Source of the DNA: Nonomuraea zeae
GTDB taxonomy: Bacteria; Actinomycetota; Actinomycetes; Streptosporangiales; Streptosporangiaceae
Reading direction: 5' to 3'
Length of the DNA: 46,972 nt
Assembly (NCBI RefSeq): GCF_005889725.1
Contig: NZ_VCKX01000068.1
Span: 1 to 46,972, forward strand
In this document: positions 24,729 through 32,515 of the stretch, in pieces
Position numbering within the stretch: the first letter of the stretch is position 1
How the letters are laid out: the number at the start of each line of letters is the position of its first letter
The notes under the pieces: model-generated
What the model was told of the DNA's origin: nothing
The model's database searches: none
What the model saw: only the letters and a program-made list of their open reading frames with translations
Made by a program: the position numbers and the translations under genes

Positions 24729-25631
24729 ATGACCGATGAGGAGCTGCACGAGCTCGCGGCCAAGCAGGTGGCGATGGGCGAGGTGCGCGGCGCCCCCGCG
24801 TCCGACCCCGTGAACGTCCCCATGATCAGGCACTGGCTGACCGCCATGGGCGACGCCAACCCGGCCTACCTGGAGCGGGGCCTGGCACCGCCCGCCATGG
24901 CCCAGGTCTGGACCATGCCGGGGCTGCGGTCCACGGCCAAGGACCGCTCGCCGGTCGACGACCTGATGGCCGCGCTGAACGCCAACGGCTACACGGGCGT
25001 GGTGGCGACCAACTGCGAGCAGACCTACCACCGCTACGCGCGCGTCGGCGAGCGTCTCGTCCCCGCCACCAGGTTCACCGATCTGGTGGGACCCAAGAGG
25101 ACGGCACTGGGCGTGGGCTTCTTCGCCACCTGGACCATCACCTGGTACAGCGAGGAGGAGCCGGTCGCCGAGATGCTGTTCAGGGTCCTGAAATTCCGTC
25201 CGGTGACCGGGCGGGAGAATGAGGAGCGGGCGGCGTACCCGCTCCGGCCCGCGGTCAACCAGGACACCGCGTTCTTCTGGGACGGCGTACGGGACGGCGA
25301 GCTGCGCATCCAGACCTGCGCCGACTGCGGCGAGCTGCGCCACCCGCCGGGCCCGATGTGTCCCCAGTGCAGATCGGCCAACCGCACCCACACGGTCGCG
25401 CGCGGCATCGGAACCCTGTACAGCTACGTCGTCCACCACCATCCGCCCGTGCCCGGCCGCGATACCCCGTTCGTGGTGGGCGTGGTGGAGCTGCCGGAGG
25501 GCGTACGGATGGTCGGCAACGTCGTGGACTGCCCGATCGAGGAAGTAGGTGCCGGCATGCCGTTGCGGGTGACGTATCGCCAGATGGACGACCGGCTCGT
25601 CCTCCCGATGTGGGCGCCACGGGAGCCGTGA
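24675..25631 (+). CDS. chsH2: ChsH2: MaoC-type hydratase subunit with DUF35 domain
   Basis: Two-domain protein of 318 aa. Residues about 20-170 are a MaoC-like hot-dog domain (NVPMIRHWLTAMGDANPAYL, CEQTYHRYARVGERL); residues about 185-315 are a DUF35 domain with the zinc-ribbon cysteines CADCGELRHPPGPMCPQC and an OB fold. In mycobacteria ChsH2 joins ChsH1 as steroid enoyl-CoA hydratase, and its DUF35 domain docks Ltp2 for the retro-aldol step. The first 18 residues are three copies of a six-residue repeat (MSEPQE, MSEPHA, TSEPHE). The ATG at 24675 overlaps the fadE29 stop; ATGs at 24693 and 24729 are alternatives. Confidence 0.9.
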   Translation: MSEPQEMSEPHATSEPHEMTDEELHELAAKQVAMGEVRGAPASDPVNVPMIRHWLTAMGDANPAYLERGLAPPAMAQVWTMPGLRSTAKDRSPVDDLMAALNANGYTGVVATNCEQTYHRYARVGERLVPATRFTDLVGPKRTALGVGFFATWTITWYSEEEPVAEMLFRVLKFRPVTGRENEERAAYPLRPAVNQDTAFFWDGVRDGELRIQTCADCGELRHPPGPMCPQCRSANRTHTVARGIGTLYSYVVHHHPPVPGRDTPFVVGVVELPEGVRMVGNVVDCPIEEVGAGMPLRVTYRQMDDRLVLPMWAPREP

Positions 25632-26041
25632 TGCGGACGCTGACCGAGGACCAGATCCGGATCGGCGCGGCGCTGCCGGAGCTGTCGATCGAGCTCACGC
25701 CCACCGTGGTCATCTCGACCGCCGTGGCCACCATGGACTACACCCCGGTGCACCACGACACCGGGATCGCCAGGGCGCAGGGCTCGAAGGACATCTTCCT
25801 CAACATCCTGACGACCATGGGCCTGGTCGAGCGCTACGTCACCGACTGGACCGGCCCCGATGCCGTGATCAGGAGCATCAACGTCAAGCTCGGCGTCCCC
25901 GCGTACGCGGGGGACCGGCTGAGCTTCGGCGGGACGGTCGTGGCGCACGAGGACGGCCTGTTCACGGCCGAGGTGCGCGGCAAGGTGAGCCTGGGGGACC
26001 ACGCCACCGCCACCGTCACCTTCACCCTCCCGCCCCAGTGA
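25631..26041 (+). CDS. chsH1: ChsH1: MaoC-type hydratase subunit
   Basis: Single hot-dog-fold subunit of 136 aa, close to mycobacterial ChsH1 (about 130). The hydratase-2 motif is visible as MDYTPVHHDTGIARAQG, with the catalytic Asp and His, and SLGDHATATVTFTL closes the protein. It forms the active heterocomplex with ChsH2 and hydrates the 17(20)-enoyl-CoA made by FadE28/FadE29. The ATG overlaps the chsH2 stop (TGATG). Confidence 0.9.
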   Translation: MRTLTEDQIRIGAALPELSIELTPTVVISTAVATMDYTPVHHDTGIARAQGSKDIFLNILTTMGLVERYVTDWTGPDAVIRSINVKLGVPAYAGDRLSFGGTVVAHEDGLFTAEVRGKVSLGDHATATVTFTLPPQ

Positions 26042-26063
26042 GCCCCCAGAAGGAGAACAGGCG

Positions 26064-27230
26064 TTGTTGAGCGCGCTTACGGCCATCGCCGGCATCGGTG
26101 CCACCGAGTTCAGCAAGGAGTCAGGGCGGTCCGAGCTGCGGCTGGCCGCCGAGGCGGTGCTGTCGGCGCTGGACGACGCCGGGCTGTCACCCGGCGACGT
26201 GGACGGCATGGTCACCTACAGCCAGGACGTCAACCAGGAGATCGCCGTCGCCAGGGAGACGGGCGTCGGCGACCTGACCTTCTTCTCCCGCGTCGAGTAC
26301 GGCGGCGGCGCGGCCTGCGCGACCGTGGCGCACGCGGCCATGGCCGTGGCCACGGGGATGGCGGAGACGGTCGTCTGCTACCGGGCGTTCAACGAGCGCT
26401 CGGGACGCCGCTTCGGCCAGCCGAACTCCCGGCTGACCGGCGAGCCCACCTCCCAGGGGCTGGAGATGAGCTGGCACGTCCCGTTCGGGCTGATGACCCC
26501 GGCGGCGTGGGTGGCGATGTTCGCGCGCCGCTACATGCACACCTACGGCGCGACGTCCGAGGACTTCGGCCGGGTGGCGGTCGCGATGCGCAGGCACGCG
26601 GCCACCAACCCGGCGGCCTGGTTCCACGGGCGGCCGATCACGCTGGCGGAGCACCAGGCGTCCAGGTGGATCGTGGAGCCGCTGCACCTGCTCGACTGCT
26701 GTCAGGAGAGCGACGGCGCGGTGGCCCTGGTCGTGACCTCCGCCGAGCGGGCCCGCGACCTGCGCAGGTCGCCCGCGGTGATCACGGCCGCGGCCCAGGG
26801 CTCGGGAGCCGGTCAGATGATGATGACCAGCTACTACCGCGACGACATGAGCGGCCTCCCGGAAATGGGAGTCGTCGGCCGCAAATTGTGGGAAATGTCG
26901 GGCTTGTCGCCTAAAGACATCCAAACCGCCATCCTGTACGACCACTTCACCCCGTTCGTCCTGGCCCAGCTGGAGGAGCTGGGCTTCTGCGGTCGCGGCG
27001 AGGCCCCGGAGCTCCTCAAGGACGGCGGCATCGAGCTGGACGGCCGCCTCCCCGTCAACCCGCACGGCGGGCAGCTCGGGGAGGCCTACATCCACGGCAT
27101 GAACGGCATCGCCGAAGCCGTGCGCCAGATCAGGGGCACCGCGGCGAACCAGCTGACGGGCGTCACGAACGTCCTGGTCACCGCGGGGACGGGGGTGCCG
27201 ACGAGCGGACTGATCCTGTCCGCCGGCTGA
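26064..27230 (+). CDS. ltp2: Ltp2: steroid retro-aldolase (thiolase-like)
   Basis: Thiolase-superfamily protein of 388 aa, the size of mycobacterial Ltp2. Family segments include AIAGIGATEFSKESGRSELR at the start, GGGAACATVAHAAMAVATGM, LLDCCQESDGAVALVV, YDHFTPFVLAQLEELGFCG and VNPHGGQLGEAYIHGMNGIA. With the DUF35 domain of ChsH2 it cleaves the hydrated side-chain CoA ester to a 17-ketosteroid and propionyl-CoA, ending side-chain removal. The TTG at 26064 is chosen for AAGGAGA 7-8 nt upstream; a TTG at 26067 is equivalent. Last gene of the operon. Confidence 0.9.
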   Translation: MLSALTAIAGIGATEFSKESGRSELRLAAEAVLSALDDAGLSPGDVDGMVTYSQDVNQEIAVARETGVGDLTFFSRVEYGGGAACATVAHAAMAVATGMAETVVCYRAFNERSGRRFGQPNSRLTGEPTSQGLEMSWHVPFGLMTPAAWVAMFARRYMHTYGATSEDFGRVAVAMRRHAATNPAAWFHGRPITLAEHQASRWIVEPLHLLDCCQESDGAVALVVTSAERARDLRRSPAVITAAAQGSGAGQMMMTSYYRDDMSGLPEMGVVGRKLWEMSGLSPKDIQTAILYDHFTPFVLAQLEELGFCGRGEAPELLKDGGIELDGRLPVNPHGGQLGEAYIHGMNGIAEAVRQIRGTAANQLTGVTNVLVTAGTGVPTSGLILSAG

Positions 27231-27245
27231 CCCGGATTGAAGATC

Positions 27246-27262
27246 GATTACCCAGGGTAATC
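27246..27262. promoter_or_regulatory. perfect 17-bp palindrome before the DUF981 gene
   Basis: GATTACCCAGGGTAATC is a perfect 8-1-8 inverted repeat, ending 7 bp before the ATG at 27270. Its half GGGTAATC recurs at 29853-29860 in the sigma/opu intergenic region. An operator for an unknown regulator is likely. Confidence 0.65.
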
Positions 27263-27269
27263 AACACAC

Positions 27270-27995
27270 ATGAGTGGATTCTGGGTGATCCTGGCTCAGC
27301 CAGAGCTGAAGATCGACTGGACCAAGATGCCCACGTACAACACCATCATGGCGGTCGCCGCGGGCGCGGGGCTGCTGCTGGTGGTCTCCTTCGGGCGGCG
27401 GCTGCTGCGCGGCGACTCCCTGGAGCACGTGGACGGCTGGGCGCTGGCGTTCGGGGCGCTCGGGGCCATCCTGGCGGCCACCGGGCTGCACATGACGCTC
27501 ACCTGGCCGCTCGCGGGCCAGGGCTTCCCCTTCGACAACATCATCTTTGGCGAGCCGTCACTGGCGTTCGGCGTGCTGCTGCTCGCCGCCGCCCTCTTCC
27601 TGTGGAAGCGGTGGGCGGCCGTGGCGGCGGCGCAGGACCGCAGGAAGTCCGTGGCGCGGGCGGCCGGGCCGATCTCCGTCTTCGTGCTCGGCATGGGGCT
27701 GGCGTGCTTCGGCATCGCGGCGGCGGGCTGGACGTACACGTTGTTCGCCGCGCCGCCGCAGGAGCCGATCTCGGGGGCGTTCTCGGGCCTGCCCCTGCTG
27801 GAGGCCACGTTCATCTCCGGCCTGTACGTGCTGGTCGGAGTCGGGGCCGTGCTCTTCCCGCTCGCGTTGCGGGCCAGGGGAGGCCCGCTCGCGACCGTCA
27901 TCGGAGTGTGCTGGGGGATCGCCGGGGTGGCGTTCTTGCTGTTCGGGGCACTGAACTACTTCACGCACATCGGGCTGATCGTCAACACCATGTAG
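27270..27995 (+). CDS. DUF981-type membrane protein
   Basis: A 241-aa protein with about six or seven hydrophobic segments, resembling the DUF981 family: NTIMAVAAGAGLLLVVSFGR, GWALAFGALGAILAATGLHM, TWPL, then FDNIIFGEPSLAFGVLLLAA and a closing ALNYFTHIG. The function of the family is unknown. It follows ltp2 by 39 bp but has its own palindrome directly before the start and no clear ribosome site other than AGGG inside that palindrome, so a bound regulator could also block translation. It ends 6 bp from the convergent membrane sigma gene. Confidence 0.8.
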   Translation: MSGFWVILAQPELKIDWTKMPTYNTIMAVAAGAGLLLVVSFGRRLLRGDSLEHVDGWALAFGALGAILAATGLHMTLTWPLAGQGFPFDNIIFGEPSLAFGVLLLAAALFLWKRWAAVAAAQDRRKSVARAAGPISVFVLGMGLACFGIAAAGWTYTLFAAPPQEPISGAFSGLPLLEATFISGLYVLVGVGAVLFPLALRARGGPLATVIGVCWGIAGVAFLLFGALNYFTHIGLIVNTM

Positions 27996-28001
27996 ACCTG
28001 C

Positions 28002-29840
28002 TCAGCCGAGGAACGTGGGCACGGAGAAGAACACGATCATCGCGATCGCCACGCAGATCAGGAACCCGATCAGCTCCCAGGCCCAGTCGTAGTGGCGGTT
28101 CTTGCGCCGTCGCTGCTTCTGCGGCCGCCTCGTGACGGGTGGCCGCCGCTTGGGCATGGGCCTGGCGCGTACCGGACGCGGGTCCAGCATGGACGAGCCC
28201 GCCGGCCAGCCGGTCCCGGTGGCCGCCACCCTCCCAGGCGCCCTGCTGGACGCAGCCGGACCGGACGCCGCGAGACCAGGCGCCAGACCGGACGACGGCT
28301 CGCCGGGCAACGGCCCGGACCCCAGCCCGCCCAGCGACGGCCGGCCGGAAGACGGCCGGACGAGCGCCGGCCCGCCGGACGCCGCCCAGCCGGGCGGCTC
28401 CGCGGCAGGCGGCTCCGGGTAAGGCTCGGGAAGAGACTTCTCGTACGGATCCTCGGCCGGCAGCCGGTAGATCGGCTCCTCGGGCCGGCTCCCCGCCTTG
28501 TCGCCCGGCTTGTCACGCGGTTTGAACAGCGGCGCGGCCTCGCGCACCGGCTCCTCGGGCCGCGACGACTGCCGGAGCTGGACCCACGGCGACGGCCGGA
28601 CCTCCGCCCGCGGCAGCGGCTGGACCCCGCCCGGCTCCGCCGGCCGGGCATCGCCCGGGAACGCCGGACGGACATCACCCGGGAACGGCGGCCGGGCATC
28701 GAAGCGCGGCGGCTCCTGGATCGGGCGGGCCGGCCCCTTGTGCACCAGCACGTCACCGGGCACGTACGGATCCAGCGCGTCCTTGGGCAGGATCACGTCA
28801 CCGGTCGCGAACGGCTCGGGCGAGTCCTTGGGCAGGATCACGTCACCCGTCGCGAACGGCCCGGGCCCGCCCGGATCTTCGGGCGCGGCCAGGAAGAACG
28901 GCTGCTCCCGAAGCGGCCTGGCGGACCCCAGCGGGTCTCTGAGCGGCCTGGCCAGGTCGAGCGGGTCCCTGAGCGGCCTGGCGAGGTCGAGCGGGTCGTA
29001 CCGGTCGCGCAGCTTGGGCATCGGGGCGGTGGTCGCCTCGTGCTCGGCCACCCTCGACGGCGGGGGCGGCGTCAGCAGCTCGGCCGGGAAGATCACCGTG
29101 CTGCTGGCCGGGTCGGCCTCCGCCAGCGGCTGCGGCCAGATGGGCGGGCCGGGCCAGCGCGGCTTCACGAACAGCGGTCCCGGCGCGGCGGCACGGGAGC
29201 CCGCGAAGTGGATGCGCAGCCCGCCCGGCGGCGCCGGCCACGGCAGGCGCCGCAGCACGTCGTCCAGCGGTGCGATGCCGAGCGCGCCATAGACGTCGGC
29301 GGCCCGGCTGGGCACGCGGGCCCCGAGGTTGAGCAGTGCGGTGCCGAGGGCCTGCCGGAACCGGTGCCCGGCTCCGACCGCCAGCTCCTCGGCGGTGTCG
29401 GGTGCCACGTCGAGCACCCAGGCCAGCTCGGCCTTGCTCAGCCCGCAGACCGCGCACAGCATCAGCACCTCGCGCTGATGCGGGCGCAGCTCCCGCAGGG
29501 TGCGCTCCACGAGCGCGGAGGCAGGGTCGACGAGCTGATCGACCGCGGGTGGTGAGTAGACGACGTCCCGCCGGTGGATCTCGCGGCGGGCCAGGGCATA
29601 GAGGGCAGCACGTGGAGGCTCGGCGTCGGGGACCCCGGTGAGCACGGTCACCAGGACGTCGGACGCGGAGCCGAGGTCGCCGAGCTGGTCAGCGCAGTAC
29701 GCGAACAGCCCGGCGGCGTAACGGTCGTAGAGCCCTGCGATCAGTTCACCGCGAGGGCGCTGACCGGTGAGCGGCTGAGACACGGGGCCGGATCCTCTTG
29801 CTGAATGTGCGGAGGCTGAGGGTGATGAGGGGTACGGCAT
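28002..29840 (-). CDS. ECF-sigma-like protein with proline-rich linker and C-terminal membrane anchor
   Basis: A 612-aa protein. Residues about 30-175 resemble sigma regions 2 and 4 (LIAGLYDRYAAGLFAYCADQ, LRPHQREVLMLCAVCGLSKA, ELAWVLDVAPDTAEELAVGA). Residues about 200-570 are a disordered Pro/Arg-rich linker holding a 10-residue repeat (DPLDLARPLR, three copies) and a 15-residue repeat (PFATGDVILPKD..., three copies). A basic stretch (RRPQKQRRRKNRHYDWAW) leads into one hydrophobic span, IGFLICVAIAMIVFFSVP, and a four-residue end. The sigma part would thus be tethered to the inner face of the membrane. The N-terminal region 2 is weak, so it may bind polymerase or DNA without being a true sigma factor. 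It is divergent from the opu operon. Confidence 0.8.
   Translation of the reverse strand: MPYPSSPSASAHSARGSGPVSQPLTGQRPRGELIAGLYDRYAAGLFAYCADQLGDLGSASDVLVTVLTGVPDAEPPRAALYALARREIHRRDVVYSPPAVDQLVDPASALVERTLRELRPHQREVLMLCAVCGLSKAELAWVLDVAPDTAEELAVGAGHRFRQALGTALLNLGARVPSRAADVYGALGIAPLDDVLRRLPWPAPPGGLRIHFAGSRAAAPGPLFVKPRWPGPPIWPQPLAEADPASSTVIFPAELLTPPPPSRVAEHEATTAPMPKLRDRYDPLDLARPLRDPLDLARPLRDPLGSARPLREQPFFLAAPEDPGGPGPFATGDVILPKDSPEPFATGDVILPKDALDPYVPGDVLVHKGPARPIQEPPRFDARPPFPGDVRPAFPGDARPAEPGGVQPLPRAEVRPSPWVQLRQSSRPEEPVREAAPLFKPRDKPGDKAGSRPEEPIYRLPAEDPYEKSLPEPYPEPPAAEPPGWAASGGPALVRPSSGRPSLGGLGSGPLPGEPSSGLAPGLAASGPAASSRAPGRVAATGTGWPAGSSMLDPRPVRARPMPKRRPPVTRRPQKQRRRKNRHYDWAWELIGFLICVAIAMIVFFSVPTFLG
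28735..28869 (-). repeat. 3 x 45-bp in-frame repeat in the membrane sigma gene
   Basis: Units 28780-28824 and 28825-28869 are nearly identical; 28735-28779 is a diverged third copy. They encode the 15-residue GDVILPKD-type repeats. Confidence 0.8.
28912..29001 (-). repeat. 3 x 30-bp in-frame repeat in the membrane sigma gene
   Basis: Three units beginning AGCGGCCTGGC (28912, 28942, 28972) encode the 10-residue repeats DPLDLARPLR, DPLDLARPLR and DPLGSARPLR. Confidence 0.8.
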
Positions 29841-30003
29841 CGGATGTTGTGAGGGTAATCATGCCAACACCCTCGGTCCGGCGCACTACCAGATCCATAT
29901 TTGGGGTAAATCTCCCAGGTCAGTGAAGCGTTTAAGCCAGGGCCAAGGGGACAGGAAGGTCCGGATCGCCGTAATGTGTGGTCCGAGAGATCATGCGGCG
30001 GTC

Positions 30004-30032
30004 GTGGCAAGGGGGGCCGCGGCCCCTGCCAC
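30004..30032 (+). promoter_or_regulatory. stable hairpin in the opu operon leader
   Basis: GTGGCA (30004-30009) and GGGGCC (30013-30018) pair with GGCCCCTGCCAC (30021-30032), leaving a 3-nt bulge. It lies 24 nt before the GTG start in the 216-bp region shared with the sigma gene. It could be an attenuator or operator. No known riboswitch motif was recognised, and nothing else certain was found in 29841-30056. Confidence 0.4.
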
Positions 30033-30056
30033 CGAAGCCCTAAGCGAGAGTCGCGC

Positions 30057-31115
30057 GTGATCACATTCGACGCTGTCACAAAACGCTATCCAGACGGAAC
30101 GGTCGCCGTGGACAGCCTCAGTCTGGAGGCGCCCACCGGTGAGATCACCGTCTTCGTCGGCCCGTCCGGCTGCGGGAAGACGACCTCCCTGCGGATGATC
30201 AATCGCATGATCGACGCCACGGAGGGCCAGATCCTCCTCGACGGCGTGCCCGTGCAGGGCATCGACCCGCCCACGCTGCGGCGCGGCATCGGCTACGTCA
30301 TCCAGCAGGCCGGGCTCTTCCCGCACCGGAAGATCATCGACAACATCGCCACGGTCCCCTACCTGCTCGGCTGGGACCGCAAGAAGGCCCGGGCCAGGGC
30401 CATGGAGCTGCTCGAACGTGTCGGGCTCGACCCGGCGTTCGCCGGGCGCTACCCGTTCCAGCTCTCGGGCGGGCAGCAGCAGCGCGTGGGCGTGGCCAGG
30501 GCGCTGGCGGCCGACCCGCCCGTGCTGCTGATGGACGAGCCGTTCAGCGCGGTGGACCCCGTGGTGCGCACGAGCCTGCAGGAAGAGCTGCTCAGGCTCC
30601 AGGCGGAGCTGAACAAGACCATCGTCTTCGTCACCCACGACATCGACGAGGCCATCAAGCTCGGCGACCGCGTGGCCGTCCTGCGGGTCGGGGGCAAGCT
30701 GGCGCAGCTCGCCGACCCCAAGACGCTGCTGTCGGAGCCGGCCGACGACTTCGTCAGGGAGTTCCTCGGGCATGACAGGGGGATCAGGCGGCTGCAGTTC
30801 GTCTCGACGGAGCGCCTGCGCCTGCGTACCGACCTGACCGTGCCGGAGGGCTCCACTGGCCCGGCGGACGAGCCGTGGCTGCTGGTCGTGAACGGGGCCG
30901 GCCGGCCGCTCGGGTGGATCTCCGGAGCGCGCCCCGACGAGCTGGAGCCGTACGGGACGTACGTGCACGGCCGCGACTCCATGCGCTCGGCGCTCGACGC
31001 GGCGCTGCTGTCGCCGTCCGGCTGCGCGGTGGCCGTGGACGAGGACGGCAAGGCCGTCGGCGTGGCCACCAGAGAGGCACTGGACGAGGCGCTGGCGGAG
31101 GCGGCTGATGGGTGA
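30057..31115 (+). CDS. quaternary-amine ABC transporter ATP-binding protein (OpuCA/ProV type)
   Basis: ATPase of 352 aa. Walker A GPSGCGKTT, Q-loop VIQQAGLF, signature LSGGQQQRVGVARAL, Walker B VLLMDEPFSAVDP and switch His in THDIDEAIKL are all intact. Residues about 245-350 form CBS-like repeats (PLGWISGARPDEL, AVAVDEDGKAVGVATREAL), which in OpuA/OpuC ATPases sense ionic strength or bind cyclic-di-AMP. The GTG at 30057 is chosen because the family N-terminus VITFDAVTKRYPDG begins there; an ATG at 29976 would span the leader hairpin. First of four genes for glycine-betaine, choline or carnitine import, osmoprotection being the likely role. Confidence 0.9.
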   Translation: MITFDAVTKRYPDGTVAVDSLSLEAPTGEITVFVGPSGCGKTTSLRMINRMIDATEGQILLDGVPVQGIDPPTLRRGIGYVIQQAGLFPHRKIIDNIATVPYLLGWDRKKARARAMELLERVGLDPAFAGRYPFQLSGGQQQRVGVARALAADPPVLLMDEPFSAVDPVVRTSLQEELLRLQAELNKTIVFVTHDIDEAIKLGDRVAVLRVGGKLAQLADPKTLLSEPADDFVREFLGHDRGIRRLQFVSTERLRLRTDLTVPEGSTGPADEPWLLVVNGAGRPLGWISGARPDELEPYGTYVHGRDSMRSALDAALLSPSGCAVAVDEDGKAVGVATREALDEALAEAADG

Positions 31116-31788
31116 CGGTCCCCCCACGATCTGGGAGTGGATCGCGCGCAACTGGGACACCGGCCGGGTCGACAGCATCAAGAACCTGCTCACCGACCAC
31201 CTGACGATGTCCCTGGTGCCGATCCTGGTCGCGCTGGTCGTGGCGCTGCCGCTCGGGCTGGCCTGCGTCCGCTTCCGCTGGCTCTACCAGCCCACCTCCG
31301 GGCTGATGAACGTCATCTACGCGCTCCCGTCGCTGCCGGTCTTCATGCTGCTGATCTCCGTGACCGGGCTGTCGCAGACCACGGTGATCATCCCGCTCAC
31401 CTTCTACGGCATGGCGGTGCTGATCCCCGCGGTGGTCGACGGGCTCGGCTCGGTGCCCGACCACGTGCGCCAGTCGGCGGTCGCGATGGGCTTCACTCCG
31501 CTGCGCAGGCTGCTGACGGTCGAGCTGCCGATCGCCGTGCCGGTGGTGCTGGCCGGGCTGCGCGTGGTCGCGGTCTCCAGCATCAGCCTGGTCAGCGTGG
31601 GCGCGCTGATCGGTCAGGGCGGGCTCGGCGGGCTGTTCACGCGGGCGTACCAGAACCCGTTCATGCCGCCGGTCATCGTCGGGATCGTGCTCATCGTGGT
31701 GCTCGCGCTGGTCGCCGACGGCCTGCTGGTCCTGGCGCAGCGGCTGCTGACCCCGTGGGTACGCGCACGGAAGGGAGCGGCGTCGTGA
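31108..31788 (+). CDS. quaternary-amine ABC transporter permease 1
   Basis: ProW/OpuCB-type permease of 226 aa with about six hydrophobic segments. The inner-membrane EAA-like loop contains AVAMGFTPLRRLLTVELP, and TFYGMAVLIPAVVDGLGSVP precedes it. The ATG at 31108 overlaps the ATPase gene by 8 bp; the long hydrophilic start (GPPTIWEWIARNWDTGRVD) is typical of the family. It pairs with the next gene to make a heterodimeric channel. Confidence 0.88.
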   Translation: MGDGPPTIWEWIARNWDTGRVDSIKNLLTDHLTMSLVPILVALVVALPLGLACVRFRWLYQPTSGLMNVIYALPSLPVFMLLISVTGLSQTTVIIPLTFYGMAVLIPAVVDGLGSVPDHVRQSAVAMGFTPLRRLLTVELPIAVPVVLAGLRVVAVSSISLVSVGALIGQGGLGGLFTRAYQNPFMPPVIVGIVLIVVLALVADGLLVLAQRLLTPWVRARKGAAS

Positions 31789-32477
31789 GCTGGCTGACCG
31801 ACTTCTTCGCCTGGCTGGCCGAGTTCTTCGGCAACGGCGCGAACTGGGCGGGCCCCGACGGGATCCCCGCGCGCCTGCTGGAGCACCTGGAGTTCTCGGC
31901 ACTGGCGCTGCTGCTGGCCGTGCTGATCGCGGTGCCGCTCGGGCTGCTGATCGGGCACACCGGCCGGGGCGAGGTGCTCGTCGTCGTCTCGGCGAACCTG
32001 GCCAGGGCGCTGCCCACGCTGGGGCTGCTGGTGATGTTCGTGCTGCTGCTCGGCTCCTCCTCGATCTGGCCGGTGATCATCCCGCTGGTGCTGCTGTCGG
32101 TGCCGCCGATCCTGGTCAACACGTTCGAGGGCATCAAGGGCGTCGATCCCGAGCTGCGCGACGCGGCGTACGGGATGGGCCTGCGCGGCGGGCAGGTGCT
32201 CGGGCGGGTGCTGGTGCCGGTCGCGCTGCCGCTGATCCTGCTCGGCTGCCGGCTCTCCGCGATCCAGGTCGTGGCCACCACCACGGTCGCCGCGTACACC
32301 GGGCTCGGCGGTCTCGGGCGTTACGTGATCGATGGTTTCGCGACGAAGGATTACTCGAGCGTGGTCGGGGGTTCTGTACTGATTGTGCTGTTCGCACTGG
32401 TCGTACAGATTTTGTTCACGCTCGTGCAGAGGATGACGGTCTCCCCGGGGGTGAGCCAGCGGCTGAAGGTCCGATAG
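31785..32477 (+). CDS. quaternary-amine ABC transporter permease 2
   Basis: OpuCD-type permease of 230 aa, related to the preceding one. Its EAA-like loop is DAAYGMGLRGGQVLGRVLVP, and RALPTLGLLVMFVLLLG and AAYTGLGGLGRYVIDGFATK are conserved in the family. The GTG at 31785 overlaps the upstream stop (GTGA), showing translational coupling; an in-frame start at 31137 would cover most of permease 1. It completes the membrane part of the importer. Confidence 0.88.
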   Translation: MSWLTDFFAWLAEFFGNGANWAGPDGIPARLLEHLEFSALALLLAVLIAVPLGLLIGHTGRGEVLVVVSANLARALPTLGLLVMFVLLLGSSSIWPVIIPLVLLSVPPILVNTFEGIKGVDPELRDAAYGMGLRGGQVLGRVLVPVALPLILLGCRLSAIQVVATTTVAAYTGLGGLGRYVIDGFATKDYSSVVGGSVLIVLFALVVQILFTLVQRMTVSPGVSQRLKVR

Positions 32478-32515
32478 TCTCCGGTATTACCTCCCGCTTA
32501 GAAGGGAAAAGCAAG

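Noticed and set aside
28002..29840. Frameshifted or composite gene caused by assembly error
   Set aside because: The frame stays open with actinomycete-like codon use throughout, the repeats keep frame and the C-terminal span fits a deliberate architecture.
29834..29846. Possible third GntR operator (GCATCGGATGT) at the membrane sigma gene
   Set aside because: It contains that gene's start codon and lacks the outer AG/CT symmetry; chance similarity is likely.
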